The notes: generated by a model from the letters alone, not told the origin. Positions 24,400 to 36,940 are shown, counted from the first letter of the stretch. The stretch is 64,000 nucleotides of DNA from Heterocephalus glaber (GCF_000247695.1 NW_004624747.1:12039754-12103753), one strand, 5' to 3'. A program made the numbers and translations.

Positions 24400-24585
24400 A
24401 TTTGTTTTTTGTTTTTGTGGTACTGGGAAATGAATCCAAGGCCACCACACTAAGCTACCTCCCTAGCCCTTTACTTTTTATTTTCAGCAGGATCTTACTA
24501 AGTCACTAAATTGCCCAGCCTGGGTTTGATCTTGTGATCCTTCTGCCTCAGCCTCCCAGGTGTGTGCCTCCATGCCTGGCAAAAT
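24400..24585 (-). repeat. B1-ID composite SINE
   Basis: Reverse ID part (GTGGTACTGGGAAATGAATC, CTACCTCCCTAGCCC) followed by reverse B1 part (GCAGGATCTTACTAAGTCAC to CCTCCATGCCTGGC). Confidence 0.8.
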
Positions 24586-24699
24586 TATTTCAAAATTTAA
24601 AATATTATTTTAAAAATCCTACTTAATTGGATTTTGGAAAACACTACTTATAATTTTTCTGTATTGGTAGGTGATAAAAAATAAGAGCTGTTTTATTGT

Positions 24700-24790
24700 T
24701 TTTGGTTTTGGTTTGCAGTGCTGGGGATGAAATCCTGGGCCTCATACATACTTAGGCAAGTGTTCTACCACGAAGTTATATCCCTAGCCT
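24700..24790 (-). repeat. Older ID-like SINE
   Basis: GCAGTGCTGGGGATGAAATC, GTGTTCTACCACGAAGTTAT, ATCCCTAGCC. Confidence 0.75.
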
Positions 24791-25367
24791 ATCTACTGAT
24801 CAGTTTTACTGGCATATTTTATGGTGTCCCTTCTCCATCTTTTACATATTTTCCCCTCACCAGAGGAGATCTTTCGCTGCTTGAGGGACGTTCCCAGAAC
24901 AGAAGCGGCCTTGTCCCTTGCACAGTGGGGATGATGGAGCACTCTGCTCTCCAGCTTGGTCTGCGTGTCCAAATTCTGAGGGCCTCTCACAGACACAGTC
25001 TTGGTCTACATAAGACCTGATTTTAGCATATTTCTGCTCTGAGACCACGTGTTCGGAATAGCAGGGGGCCAACCTGCCCATGCAGGCCCCCCATTGTGAG
25101 GGGCACTTGAAGCCAGGATGCTGCAGCCCCGCAGGATGTGACTCAGCATCCTGTTCCCAATGTCTGGGGCAGCCAGCAGCTCTGGCACCAATTGCTGCTT
25201 CTGACTTCACCGCTGAAGACCACAATTACCCAGGTTAATTGGTGGGATGGGCACACAGCATCAGCTTTCCCTGTGGGCCTGAGGGCCCAACCTAGGACAA
25301 CCTGCTTACTCATCCACCATCCAGGCTTTCCTTATGAGCAACCACAGGGATCTGCCAGGAAGAATTC

Positions 25368-25446
25368 TTTTTTTTTTTGGTACCAGGATCCAACTTGGGA
25401 CCTTTTGAGGCAGGTGGCGGAATCACTGAGCTAAATCTCCAGCCCA
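25368..25446 (-). repeat. ID-like SINE
   Basis: T-run, GGTACCAGGATCCAACTTGG, TGAGCTAAATCTCCAGCCC. Confidence 0.9.
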
Positions 25447-25474
25447 GGAACAGTTATTGAGAGGAACTGTCTTG

Positions 25475-25605
25475 CTGGGTTCTTCTAGTTTCTGAGATCA
25501 GGTCTATCTTTGTTCCCCACTCTGGTCTTCAACTCAAGTGATTCTCCTACTTCATCCTCCCAAGTAGCTGCGGCTACAGGTGTATGCCTCTATGTGGGGC
25601 TCCCT
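25475..25605 (-). repeat. B1-like SINE (old)
   Basis: TCTTCAACTCAAGTGATTCT, CTCCCAAGTAGCTGCGGCTA, CAGGTGTATGCCTC. Confidence 0.75.
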
Positions 25606-25906
25606 GACTTGCTAATATTTTGAAGGACAGACAGCATGAAACAGCAACTGATCTTGTTTCTTTCTTCGCTTTAACTATAGCAAGCCTGAAGTCAGACTTG
25701 CAGCTGAGCTCTGGAAACTCCAAATGTTATGTCACGCATTCTGCATATAAACTGTCTGCGAACTTTACCTTTTTGCCCTCTACTTTCTCCACATACCCAT
25801 TTTCTCACTAATGTTAAATTTTATTGTATTCTATGAATTTATAAGCTGTTTAAAGCCCTTTTTGGAATGAATTATGAGAGATATAGCCTATACTAGTGAT
25901 AGTGAA

Positions 25907-26008
25907 CCATTTATTTATTTATTTATTTATTTAGGTACCGGGGATCAAACTCGGGACCTTGAGCTTGCAAGGCAGGCGCCGGAACCACTGAGCCAAATCC
26001 CCAGCCCA
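25907..26008 (-). repeat. ID-like SINE with (TTTA)n tail
   Basis: Tail of about seven TTTA units, then GGTACCGGGGATCAAACTCG to TGAGCCAAATCCCCAGCCC. Confidence 0.92.
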
Positions 26009-27784
26009 AACCTTTTAGAGACCAAGTGCCAAACTGCAACCCAAAACCCACTTATTTATTGCAAAATGCCAACACTGCAATTAAACCTGAATACTGAAGT
26101 TTTAGTTTAGAAAAAACAACTCTACATTAACATCTTTTGTCTTAAAAGGGAAACACAATACACATACAATAGGTTCACCACCACTGGCCAATGCAATATC
26201 TTGGGGGATGAGGACTCCTTTTTTTTTTTTATAAGCAATGGAATCCCTAGCATTCAACACAAAACCCACAGGCAGTCATTAAATACACAACGATCAATAA
26301 ACTGATCAATAAACCAGGTAACTAAATAAAACCACCCTATTACCAGGTTGCTTCACAAGAGATTCACCTGCCTTCCATCCCATGTGGGCAGCTGTAGGGA
26401 GCTCCAGGAGCCAGGGAGAAGGTTCCTTGGGTCGACCAGCTACAATGATAGCTGAAGGCTCAGTGGCCTCAACTTGAGACCTAGGAGCTACCCATAGCCT
26501 TCCACTTGCAATAGACATGGATGCACAAGTGGGACTTGTGAGTGGGACATGACAAGTGACTTCCAGGGGTGGCAGCCAATGTGGTCATCCCCAACATACA
26601 CTCAAGGGCCCTCCCTGCAGGCACTGTGACTGGGCCCAGGCCTGAGGAAACTCCCGGTGAACTCCTGGGCAACCCTCTCGAGCCTGGCCTGGGAATGGCT
26701 CCTTGGGCATAGGGTGGCGCCAGTGGGGACAGCCCAGGCATTTCCTAGGACAGGCCCTCCTGACTGCCCTCTCTGAAACAAAGTCTTTTTAAAAATAGCT
26801 TCGAAAAAAGCCATTCAAGAAAAGAAAGAGGAAAAAGTCATAAAAATAAAGGCATACCAGGATGAGAATGTTGCAGATGAAAGGAATGCTGGTACAAGGG
26901 CCAGGGGAACTGGGAGGAAACAAGCCAAGCACTAGGGTTTTCCACTCATAAGTTCCACTTGATTATCCTTGGTCTTTCAGTGATGACGCTCACTACCTCA
27001 AGTTCAGCTAAAGAGGGGCGAAGGACGGTAGGGAGGGCTCCCACTCACTCCTGCATATCAGTCAGGGCTGACACCACACCGGGACCCAGATCCTCTTTAG
27101 GCTTCACAGGGGCCCTAGAGTGACAAGGGCTGCAGGTGGCTAGCCCAAGGTCACAGTCACACAGGAACGCTAACTGGGGGCCCTGCACCCCAATCCGGGC
27201 CCCTAGGAACATTGTCATTGATGCCACAGCCTCTGTCTCACTGTGACTGGCTCTACACTGAGAGCCGGCCGAAGAGCTCTCTGCTTGTCGTTTCCTCGCC
27301 AGCACATCCAGTCATGGAGCCCACAGCTGGACACAGTTCTGCCCAGCCCCTGCTCACCTCAGGGGGTTCTTTCTCAATCCTGGCTTCCCATGGCCAGCGT
27401 GCCTCGAGCAGTACCACACACCTCCAAGTTCTCCTGTCTTAGGGATTTCCTAACAAACTGAATCCAGAGATCTGCCCACAGTGCCCCACATGCCAAAGAG
27501 TTTAAAGGTGCTATTCTTGCTTTCTGGTGGCCACTGCTATGCAGGTAGCTCTGCTCTCTGCTAGGGAGGAAGTGTCCCCTTCTTCTTGGGGGTCAGGCCA
27601 GTTTTCTCTGAGTTAGGTCATAACCCTGACCCGGCCAGACACCCTAAAAGTACATGACCTTGTTCTCCTTGTGAGGATAAAACTCTTGAAAGTCTGTAAT
27701 AAACCTACATAGAATGATTAGAAGCCCAATAAAAATACAGAACTAGCCTGGTGACTGGTCGATCTGAGCACTCGTATTCTTGGA

Positions 27785-27905
27785 TTGGAAACTACAATCT
27801 AATCTTATCTTTTTACTTTACAGAGAGGTATTAGAGGCCCAGAGAGATGAAGTTATTACAGAGAGCCAAGTTAGGTAGAAATATCACAGGCAGTCAGACA
27901 AGGCT
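27785..27905 (-). repeat. MIR-like fragment
   Basis: ACTTTACAGAGAGGTATTAG, AGGCCCAGAGAGATGAAGTT; reverse MIR order. Confidence 0.5.
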
Positions 27906-27909
27906 AGAG

Positions 27910-28430
27910 CCTCGAGGAAGTCAGTACAGAGGATGAAAACACATTACAACTGTGGCCAGAGGCACATCCGTTGAAGGCCAACCTCAAGATAAAGACGGAT
28001 GACCAGACCTACATGCCTCCTCAAGGGATAAGCAGTATACTATAATTGGTATCACCTGGTCCAATAGTCTAGATAGTCATCAGTCACCCAGGTGGGTGAC
28101 CAGGACCTCCTGATTCATCCCTTCCAGGAAAGGTCACTGTTTTTCCTCTGTACCCTTGCTATGTGATCTGCTTCCCCATTGGATCAATATTACCTAAGCG
28201 GCCACACTTGTAACCTTTTCAGTTGACCATAGTTTTGTCTCACATTGTACCCACTTCATGATTTTGCTCTATAAAACTTCCTCTGTGGGGTCCGTGGCAA
28301 CCCACTTTTGGGTCCCCTCCTGTCTTTCAAGAGCTATTTCTCTCTAAAATTTTCCTATGTTTAACCTCTGTTGTTCCTTAGAATTCATTATTCTGTTTTG
28401 GGGAACATGAACTCAGTGTATCGGACATTT
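27910..28430 (+). mobile_element. ERV-type LTR-like segment
   Basis: No ORF. TATA-like CTCTATAAAACTTCC at about 28268, then TGTGGGGTCCGTGGCAACCC and a T/C-rich U5-like stretch to GTTTTGGGGAACA near 28408. The layout suggests a gammaretrovirus-type solo LTR; the left edge is not resolved. Confidence 0.5.
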
Positions 28431-28721
28431 AACAGGATGGGAGTTATATTTATTTCCTCTATATCAAAGTGACCTAAGGTTGCAGAGCAGATGAGACATC
28501 TCTACAGAGAAGCCAGGTTTTCTGAGTCCCTCTCACAGCTTTCCCATTTACTAAGAAGATGATTAATGGGACAAACGTCATCTGTGAATGGAGTGTGCAA
28601 GAGCATCACTGGTGAGTACATACACACTGCTAAGGTGCTAAGAGCATAGGAAGAATGAGAACAGAGCCCTTTTGAAGTCTAAGTACATTACTCATACTGT
28701 ACTTCAAAAGTCTAATGAAAC

Positions 28722-28825
28722 CTACTAACCCAGGCACAGTGGTACATGCACTCAGAAGGCTGAGGCAGGAGGGTCACTTGAGCCCAAAAGTTCCAGACTG
28801 CCTGGGTAACAGTGAGATCTTATGG
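28722..28825 (+). repeat. B1-like SINE
   Basis: AACCCAGGCACAGTGGTACA, GGCTGAGGCAGGAGGGTCAC, CTGGGTAACAGTGAGATCTT. Confidence 0.8.
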
Positions 28826-28903
28826 AAGAGAAGAGAAAGAAGAGAAGTGAAGAGAAGAGAAGAGAAGAGAAGAGAAGAGAAGAGAAGAGAAGAGAAGAGA
28901 GGG
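28824..28903. repeat. (GAGAA)n microsatellite
   Basis: At least ten AGAGA-type pentamers, with less regular units before them; sits where the A-tail of the preceding B1 should be. Confidence 0.95.
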
Positions 28904-28912
28904 AGGCGAGGT

Positions 28913-29045
28913 CAAGTGTGGTGGTACACACCTATAATCTCAGCACTCAAAGGCTGAGGCAGGAAGATTACTATGAGTTCGGGGCTAGCCTGGGCTACAT
29001 AGTGACCTGTGTTTCAAAAAAAGAAAGAAAGAAAAAGAAAAAGAG
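28913..29045 (+). repeat. B1-like SINE
   Basis: GTCAAGTGTGGTGGTACACA, TGAGTTCGGGGCTAGCCTGG, tail GAAAGAAAGAAAAAGAAAAA. Confidence 0.88.
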
Positions 29046-29198
29046 CCTTACCAAACTGGCAAAATTCATTTTAAATTAACCTTAATTGTAAGTTTAATTC
29101 AGCTTTGACAGAATCAAATTCTTCACCTCTCTGTCGTTCGTCCCCACTATAGGATGAGTTTTCTAATTAAAAAAGGTTAATATACATTGAAGGCAAAT

Positions 29199-29286
29199 TC
29201 TTTTTTTTTTTTGGTACCAGGGATCGAACTCTGGACCTTGAGCTTGTGAGGCAGTCTCCAGAACCACTGAGCTAAATCTCCAGCCT
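29199..29286 (-). repeat. ID-like SINE
   Basis: T-run, GGTACCAGGGATCGAACTCT, GAGCTAAATCTCCAGCC. Flanking duplication GGCAAATTCT. Confidence 0.92.
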
Positions 29287-29949
29287 GGCAAATTCTGATT
29301 TTATTATCAAATCTTACAACAAACTGCTGGAAATAGTACCACAGTTAAATCAAAAGGAATAGCCCAATGGCAAAACGGCCCACAATTTTAACCCCAATGC
29401 TCCAAATGAGGAGTCAATGAGAGGCCACTGTCTATAAGGGTGGGGAAAGGAAAGCAAAACTGCACATAAATTTGCATGTCTACGAGAGGGCAGTGCAGGG
29501 GAGGAAGGAATGTCAGTGCTTGAGGCAGAGATCTGCATTAAAACTGTGGCTCCCGCCCAGCAGCCTCTCCCAAAGTTTCCTAAAGAGGAGCATTCCCACA
29601 GGACATGCTCATCTCGATGACAGTGGGATCAAATGCACAAAGTTCCCAGCCTAGCACCCACAACAATGGCATCCAGTGATGGAAACCAGTCTGACTCTAT
29701 CTAACCCGGATGCTCTGCCCAGTCAATACACGGTGGTGGGGGGGGGGATGTATTACAATTCCTCCTTTAGGGAGTGCGCAGGGAGGTGACAGGGTCCTCC
29801 TAAAGCACACAGCTCAGGGTGTGTCAATGGGCTAGAGCCGGAAGATCATCCTGCAGAGCCCTGGTTCTTCCAGATCAACTCCACTCTGCCGCCTAGTGAG
29901 AGATCTGGCACAAAGGAGGAAGGAAAGATGGCTCTCACATTTTTAGATT

Positions 29950-30225
29950 AAAAGCATGGGTTTTGGAGTCAATGGTGAAATTAGTCATGCTCTATCAATT
30001 ACTACTCTATAATCAGACCAGTCACCCCTCTAAGGCTTAGTCTTCTTGTCCAGAGATTGGGAATAAAAGGTAGTGTCTTCCTGGGCCGGGGATTTAGCTC
30101 AGTGGTTCTGCCTGCCACCTGCCTCTCAAGTGCAAGGTCCCGAGTTCAATCTCCCTTACCAAAAAAAAGTATCTTCCTTATAGGGATTTTGCATAGATAA
30201 AATGAAATACTGCACACTTGATAAA
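29950..30225 (+). repeat. MIR, split by a SINE
   Basis: AAAGCATGGGTTTTGGAGTC, CAGTCACCCCTCTAAGGCTT, GGGAATAAAAGGTAGTG, then after the SINE TATAGGGATTTTGCATAGAT. Ancient mammal-wide repeat in the forward direction. Confidence 0.7.
30083..30168 (+). repeat. ID-like SINE inside a MIR
   Basis: GGGCCGGGGATTTAGCTCAG to CCTTACC and A-tail. Flanking duplication AGT(G/A)TCTTCCT. Confidence 0.92.
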
Positions 30226-30569
30226 ATGAAACTCTGCTGCGTGGCCAGCAGAGTTGAGCATGCTGCAAATATTCACTTTCATCTACTCTGACCCCGCAGA
30301 CAGATTAAGGCAGAGGCAGAGGGATACTGAGACTGGTCTATGAGCACCTCTATCACTACACTGCAGCGGAAATGGGAGAACAAGCTTTCTGTCCTTTGAT
30401 TCTTAAATGTAGTCCAAGACCACTGTTAGCTGATCAATGCAAAACAAAGGCTAGAGGTGAGGGCGATAGTGCCCTCGGGGTGGCTCAGTCTTGGGGAGGG
30501 CTGGCTTTTGGCTTAATGCCCTGTGCTCGGAAGTACCCTGTTTGTGCCATCTTGAAATTCTTAATTTTG

Positions 30570-30768
30570 TCTATTGCTTTTGCAGTACTGAGGATTAAAC
30601 GCAGGGCCTCTGCACTGGGCTACAACCCTAGACCCTCCCCCCTGTTTTTGAGACAGAGTTTCATTAATTTGCTAAATTGCCCAGATTGGGCTCCAACTTG
30701 CAATCTTCTAGTCTCAGCCTCCCAGAGTGCTGGGATTACAGGCATGCCCCACCATGCCCAGCTGAAAC
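30570..30768 (-). repeat. B1-ID composite SINE
   Basis: Reverse ID part (GCAGTACTGAGGATTAAACG, GGGCTACAACCCTAG) then reverse B1 part (TTGAGACAGAGTTTCATTAA to CCCACCATGCCCAGC). Confidence 0.8.
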
Positions 30769-31715
30769 TCTTAATTTTAACAAGGGACTCTATACCATTC
30801 ATTCTGCCCTGGGTTTCACAAATCACACAGCTAGTCCTGTTAGTGGGAAACATTTATGTACTTAATAACTACACTACAAAGCAAGTTCCAAGGAAACACT
30901 GAAGACAGAAAAATGCCTGTGTAGAGGGTGGGAAGAAGAATCACGAAGCCCTTTCCACAGAAGCTGTGCCCTGAAGGTGGGACAGGAAGGCAGCATTTGC
31001 TCAAGATCTATGATGTCACTATCACATTTAACTCTGACAGCAACCTTCTAAGCTGCCTATTATTTGGCTCACTTGAAACTGAGGGCTGCCTATGGTCAGG
31101 TAATATCCCAGCAAGGTGACAAAGGACAGATGCAGGAGCAAACCTAGGCCAGTTCCTTCCTAAGGCCAAAACTCATAGAAAAACAAAGGGAAAGGTCTGG
31201 GAAAGTGGTAGTTTCAGAGACTAACATACCCAAGATGGGCCACCTCCAAGAGATGCCAAGCCTGAAAGCCTGAGTAAGCAGGTGGGTGCTGCGTCCAAGG
31301 GATGTAGTGTTTGGCAGCATGGTGGTCAAACCTTAGCCACTCTCCACGCTCCTCTTCCTAGGTGTACTGAACACCCCTTACCATCACATCACATGCCCGT
31401 TACATTTGTAACCCTGGAAATCTATTTTACATGTATCTTCTCTACACCAGCCTGGCATCTCAAGAAGACACAGACTTGCTGGCAGGCAGAATTCTCCTGG
31501 TGGGTGTGCCCTGGGTGAGCCCCTGTCCTTGAGTGTGGGCAGGATCAGAGAACAAGATGGGATCACAGCTGCCTTCAGGAGGCTGAGCTGGATGGCAAAG
31601 GCAGTGGGACAGTCACCTCCATGATCACATCTGTTGTGAGACTCTAGGAGCAGGTCCCCCTGTCTGCCTTGAAGTAAGCCACTGTGACTTCAACAGCTGC
31701 AAAAAAATGAATTTG

Positions 31716-31803
31716 GGGGCTGGGGATTTAGCTCAGCGGTGCCACCGCCTGCCTCACGAGTGCAAGGACACGAGTTCAATCCCTGGTACCAAAATAAATA
31801 AAT
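31716..31803 (+). repeat. ID-like SINE
   Basis: GGGGCTGGGGATTTAGCTCA, GTTCAATCCCTGGTACC, tail AAAATAAATAAAT. Confidence 0.92.
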
Positions 31804-31967
31804 CTGGCCGAGAAACACATGACGATAGAAGGTCCTCAAACGGCAGAAAAGACCCCAGTCTGGCCAACAACTTGACTAAAGCCTTGTTGGGTCCCAGCAA
31901 AGGATCAGCTAACCCCCATCTAGATTTCTGACCCAGGGTGACTTCAAGATGACAAACGTATACTGCC

Positions 31968-32068
31968 GTTTTTTTGTTTGTTTGTTTATTTTATGGTTCT
32001 GGGGATGGAACCCAGGGCCTTTTGCATGTTAGGCAAGCACTCTACTACTGAGCTACACTCTTGTCCCA
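31968..32068 (-). repeat. Older ID-like SINE
   Basis: TTTGTTTGTTTGTTT tail, GGGGATGGAACCCAGGGCCT, CTCTACTACTGAGCTACACT. Confidence 0.8.
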
Positions 32069-33597
32069 ACATGCGTACTGTTTTAACTGTTATGTTTGTG
32101 CTAACTTATAGCAATAGATGACTGATATGGTGACCTACATGTGTTGTCTACCTCCAGCACAAAACACAGAATCTGGATACAGTATGTGAGTGACACCTTT
32201 TGGCAGGATTGAAGTGGCAGAATATCAACAGAGTCTAGGAAAATCCGGCTAAAATAAACCATGAAAGGCAGAGAGGAACATGAAGGGGGAGAGGTGCACA
32301 AATAGGGTTCCCAACAAAGACAGGAAAGCATGGTTTATAGTGCATGGATGTCTCAACCCCCCCACCACACCCTGACAAGATGAGGCAGGGAGAGAAGACA
32401 AAGGCACACTCCCAAAGGCTACAGGAGAGTGGGTCCCCTGGGGCCTGCAGGTGAAGGCCAATAGGGGGAGAAGTGTGCAGAGAAAGGCAGAGATGGACGC
32501 AAGGGAATTCAGTTTGCCACTGAAACCAAATAAAACAAAGACAAAATTCTGCTGCTGGCCCAAATGTTTGCTTGGGCAGGCTGAAAAGAACAAAATTTAA
32601 GCCATTCTAATCAACATTTTCATGTTCTTGATTTGGAAACACTGGATTAAAGCAAAAAAAAAGCCAAAAAAAAAAAGAAATCACTCCTGATCCACACTCT
32701 GGAGATAACACAGCCACGTCACCTCCTGGGCACCCTGCCTTGGAGCACAACCACTTACGTCTCACGCCAGGCAGAGCAGGCTCCCAGAGTGGTGAGGGAA
32801 CCAGGAGCCACTGCCAGCAAGGCCATCTGCTCACCAATTCCCACAGTCTGAACAGTGCCACTTCCAGAAGGGCACTGCAAGAGGCTGGCAGGCATCTGCA
32901 CATGCGGCAAGTAGGGGAATGGAAAGGGAGGGCTGGATTTCTGCTGCCCAGGATCAGTCATCTTCATTCTGGGCATGAGCCATCAATTCCTGAGACATAT
33001 CCCAAAAGGCCTTCAGAGAAATTGTCAGAATTATAACATGGATTCCTCACCATGTGCACTCTTATTTGCATCTTGTGGGAACGGAGCCGCGTGCAGGCTG
33101 CTGCTCCCAGTCACAGAGCATGCACAGTGCAGGCCCTCTCCAGCTCAGTGGCAGGGAGCTGATCTGCTCATTCTTCTGTGCTGGAACCACCACTGCCTGT
33201 GAGGGACACCTCATGAAGAAATGAAGACCAAATGTAGCAAGTAAGTCACCCACACCTGATTCTGTGCGAAGAGCTTCAAAGAAACTACTCCAGACCCTGT
33301 GGGGTTAGATCACCTGCTTCAAGATGAGCCCCAAGAACTCACTGGGTACAAGAACTAAGCTCCCAGGGCAGGAGCCAGATGCCCAACACATGCCTGACTC
33401 TGAAGCCTATCCTGCACCTTGCTAGTTCTCATGTCTCCTAATTATGTCAGGGTTCAAATTCCATCTCAGTGAAATGTTTAAATGCTATGTGTAGGTAGAG
33501 AACTAAGACCGGTCACTAAGAGAAGCACCAGCAGTTAGATATGCAACCAAAGCACATATATATGCACTGTGAGGCAGGTGTGAGCAGCCTCTGTCAC

Positions 33598-33682
33598 AGG
33601 GGGAGAGGGAGAGAGAGAAAGAGAGGGAGAGGGAGGGAGGGAGGGACAGAGAGAGAGACAGAGAGTGAGAGAGAGAGAGACT
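33598..33682. repeat. GA-rich low-complexity tract
   Basis: Impure GAGA/GGGA purine run of about 85 bp. Confidence 0.95.
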
Positions 33683-33834
33683 GATCTGCTTTCTCTGATG
33701 AGAGGGAAGTCACACACGTTTGGGGCTGGAGTACTTTTAGGAGGCCACAAGGAATGTGGGCCATGGAAAAAGGCTTAGGGAAAGGGCACAGTCAGAGAGC
33801 AGGGAATAGTCCTCCAGCACTGAGAACAGTATGT

Positions 33835-33835
<1 letters not shown>

Positions 33836-33883
<48 letters not shown>
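33836..33883. repeat. (GT)n microsatellite
   Basis: About 24 GT units, with no interruption. Confidence 0.97.
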
Positions 33884-33886
<3 letters not shown>

Positions 33887-34142
33887 ATGCACAGAAGACA
33901 GGGGCCAGGAGGGAGAAAACAGAGGACCACTAGGGTGACGTACTGGGGAACAGTGATGGGCTAGTGGGTGGCCCAGCAATGCAAAGGGGAGGAGATGGGG
34001 ACCAAAATGACAGCACCACCAAGCAGACCTAAGAAGAAGCAGACGTGTGACACTCTGAAGACCCAACCTAAGGGATGGAGCAACCTGCTGCATGTGGTGG
34101 AGTCAATCTGACTTCTCAGATGCCCTGAAAGGTGAAACAGTT

Positions 34143-34531
34143 ACAGTCATCCCTCAGTAGCCATGGGGATGGGTTCCTGGACCCCCTGTGGGTATCACAC
34201 TCTACAGATGCACAAGTCTCAGATAGAAAACAGTATTGTATTTGCATATAAGCTAGTTACATCCACTTGTATACTTTTACATCATCCCTCAATTTCTTAC
34301 AATCCTTAATACAATGGAAATGTTATGGAAATCGTTGTTATAATGTATTGTTAGGGCATAAAAACAAGAAAAAAAAAAGTCTGTACATGTCCAGGGTAGA
34401 TGCAACCATTCTAGGCCTAACTATACAGAACATGTCAGAAGCAACATGACATTTTCTGAATTTTTTTCAACTATTTTCAATCTGCAGTGGAAGGATCCAG
34501 AACCTGAGGCTACTGGGGACCAGCTGTAACT
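34143..34531 (+). mobile_element. MER2-type Tigger DNA transposon (non-autonomous)
   Basis: CAGTCATCCCTCAGTAGCCA at the left end, TTGCATATAAGCTAGTTACA, TTAATACAATGGAAATGTTA, AGTCTGTACATGTCCAGGGT and a complementary right end (ATCTGCAGTGGAAGGATCCA, CTGGGGACCAGCTGT). Matches MER2 in order over nearly its full length. No transposase ORF. Confidence 0.8.
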
Positions 34532-35425
34532 AAGGATAGACAGTACAGCAAACAGAAAAGAGGAGAGAGGAATCTCCCGCTCTGAGGAGTTTCTCTCCCT
34601 ACCATCATCATCCCTTAGAACCCAAACAATAGAAGTTTATCTTTAGGATCAATCTAAAGTAAAGAGAAATTTCACCCCATCACCTCACCCCCACCCCAAA
34701 TAAAAACTGGCCACTCCACAGTTTTTTTCTCTAGGACACGCTTGGAGAAAAAAGGCCTGTAAATGCAAATGAACATGCAGATGTCAAAGAGTTTTAGTCA
34801 AAGGTTAAATCAGGACACAAGAACTTTCTTGTCTGGCTAGCAGGTTTAGAAAGCAGGATGGTATCTTTTGCCCTAGAAAGGGGGGGGCGGGGTGAACTGT
34901 CAAGGCCAGGGAAGAAGGACTGAAAAAGGGAACCAAAGGGGACAAGCCAGCATTGCCAGCTAGCCCAGGTCTCCAAATCCACGCCAGGGTCTCCCAGTGC
35001 AGCAGCAAAGAGGGACTCGCTGTGCCTGGAGTGACTGATGCCAGGAGTTAGCAGGAAGCCTTAATCCTGGCTCTGGCTCTGGCTCTGCTTTAGGGACCCC
35101 CCGCCCCATGATCCCCTTGCCTGCAAGTCTGACACAGCTGACAACTAAACTGGTCTTCAGAAAGGTGACAGAGTACCCAAAACTGAGTGCTCCAACATAG
35201 TGTTTCCCATACACAATCCCAGGCCTCAAATTCCTCACCTGAAAATGGGAAAAGACCCCTCTACGGTTGTTCTGAGGAATAAATATGGCAACCCAAAAGG
35301 CTGCTATAACATTACTTTCCATCGTGTAAGGTTCCCTTTGGTTCCAAACCAGATAGAAAAAGGGAAATTTTATTAGTGAGAAAGAGCCATATGCTCATTT
35401 TCATATTCCTGCCATTTATAAATTC

Positions 35426-35538
35426 TTTTTTTTAACAATAGCCATTCTTTTTTTTTTTTTTTTGGTACCAAGAATCGAACTTGGGATCTTGCGCTTGCAA
35501 GGCAGGCAGCAGAACCACTGAGCTAAATCCCTGGCCTG
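35426..35538 (-). repeat. ID-like SINE with long T-rich tail
   Basis: Tail interrupted by AACAATAGCCATTC, then GGTACCAAGAATCGAACTTG to GAGCTAAATCCCTGGCC. Flanking duplication ATTTATAAATTCTT. Confidence 0.9.
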
Positions 35539-36504
35539 CAATTTATAAATTCTTAACTGCAAATCAACTAAAAAACAAAAGCACTTTTTTGTACCAAAGA
35601 CAGTCTAAGCGACAGAGCTCAATGCTATGTCCTGGACAAGAGGCCGCAGAGAAAGGGATAGGAGAAGGGGCAAAAAGGGTTCAGACCCCAGGAAGGTGCT
35701 GTAGAGGTCGGAGGGGAGGTGGGAGCAGGCAGCTACACAGGCTCAAGGGCCCCGGGCAGCCAGCCACTCCCCTCCCACTTTCCCGCCTCCAAGCTATCTT
35801 GGTTCTGCTTCCCCTCCCTCCTCCACCCAGAGAAGCAAAGCTAGAGTTTGGCCCATTGCTGCCCCCACTTGGGAGTCCAGCTGCTTCCTGCCTGGGAACC
35901 CTGACCTGGGCTCTGACCAGCCCAAAACCACAGGGTGAAACAGTCAATTTGTCCTTTGTCCCGAGTCTAACATTACAAAGGAGGATCTAGTAATTGCAAT
36001 AAGACATGTCTTTGATTTTTGCAAGCCAGTATTTCCCTACCCCCAAAATCTTTCCAAATGTGTGCCACAATCAAAGTGAAGTTTCCCTCCCTTTGCTCCA
36101 CCATGTGAGAATGTCAAAGCAAGGCTAAGCATATTCTTACTCTTCTGAAAGAGTTTAACCAAAACATCCTGCTCTTGGTAATGAATGGCTGACCCCGATT
36201 TTAATACCTACTTCCTCTTCCAATTAATGTTCCTCCTCCTCACAAGATAAAACAGACATTTGTTTTTAAAGAACAATATCCCTAAAGTTTGTTTACTTTT
36301 TTTCCACTCTGAGGTCAGACTTCCACAATTGACTCCTTGGTGCAAAGGAGTATGTTATATAATGAAGTGCTGAATCTTCTGGAAACCAACAAGATAAACA
36401 AAGGGGAAAGTCTTAATTTTTGACAAAGAAAATCAAAAAATATTATTGCTGTTCACTAGTGAATATACTGAGGAATACATCTTAAAAGATTTTTTTCCCT
36501 TTTT

Positions 36505-36800
36505 TTATTTTGGTGCTGAGGATGGAACCCAGGTCCTTGTACACGCTAGACAAGCACTCTACCACTACACTATACCTTCAACTTTTTTTTTTTTTTTTTT
36601 TGGTACTGGGGATTGAACTCGGGACCTTGAGCTTGAGAGGCAGGCGGTAGCACCACTGAGCTAAATCTCTGGCCCATTCAACTCTTTATTTTGAGACAAG
36701 ATCTTACTACAAATCTTGTACAGGCTGGCCTCAAACTCATGATCCTCCTGCCTCAGTCTCCTAAGTACCTGGGATTATAAGTGTGGATGATCACACCTCA
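36505..36800 (-). repeat. B1-ID composite SINE, interrupted
   Basis: Reverse ID part (GGTGCTGAGGATGGAACCCA, GCACTCTACCACTACACTAT), then a younger SINE insertion, then the B1 part (TGAGACAAGATCTTACTACA to GGATTATAAGTGTGG). Confidence 0.8.
36583..36676 (-). repeat. ID-like SINE nested in a B1-ID composite
   Basis: T-run, GGTACTGGGGATTGAACTCG, TGAGCTAAATCTCTGGCCC. Flanked by TTCAACT copies. Confidence 0.9.
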
Positions 36801-36823
36801 ATATGTAGGTTTTATTTTTTATT

Positions 36824-36898
36824 TTTGGTACCAGGGATCGAACTCTTGCAACCTTGCACTTGCAAGGCAGGGGGCAGCACCACTGAGCTAAATCCCCA
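36824..36898 (-). repeat. ID-like SINE
   Basis: GGTACCAGGGATCGAACTCT, GCACCACTGAGCTAAATCCC. Confidence 0.9.
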
Positions 36899-36940
36899 TT
36901 TTATGTATAATTCTGAAAGCACTACAAAAAGTGGTATATT

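Noticed and set aside
30372..30902. 176-codon plus-strand open frame
   Set aside because: Its C-terminal half translates a reverse B1-ID SINE; no protein homology in the remainder.
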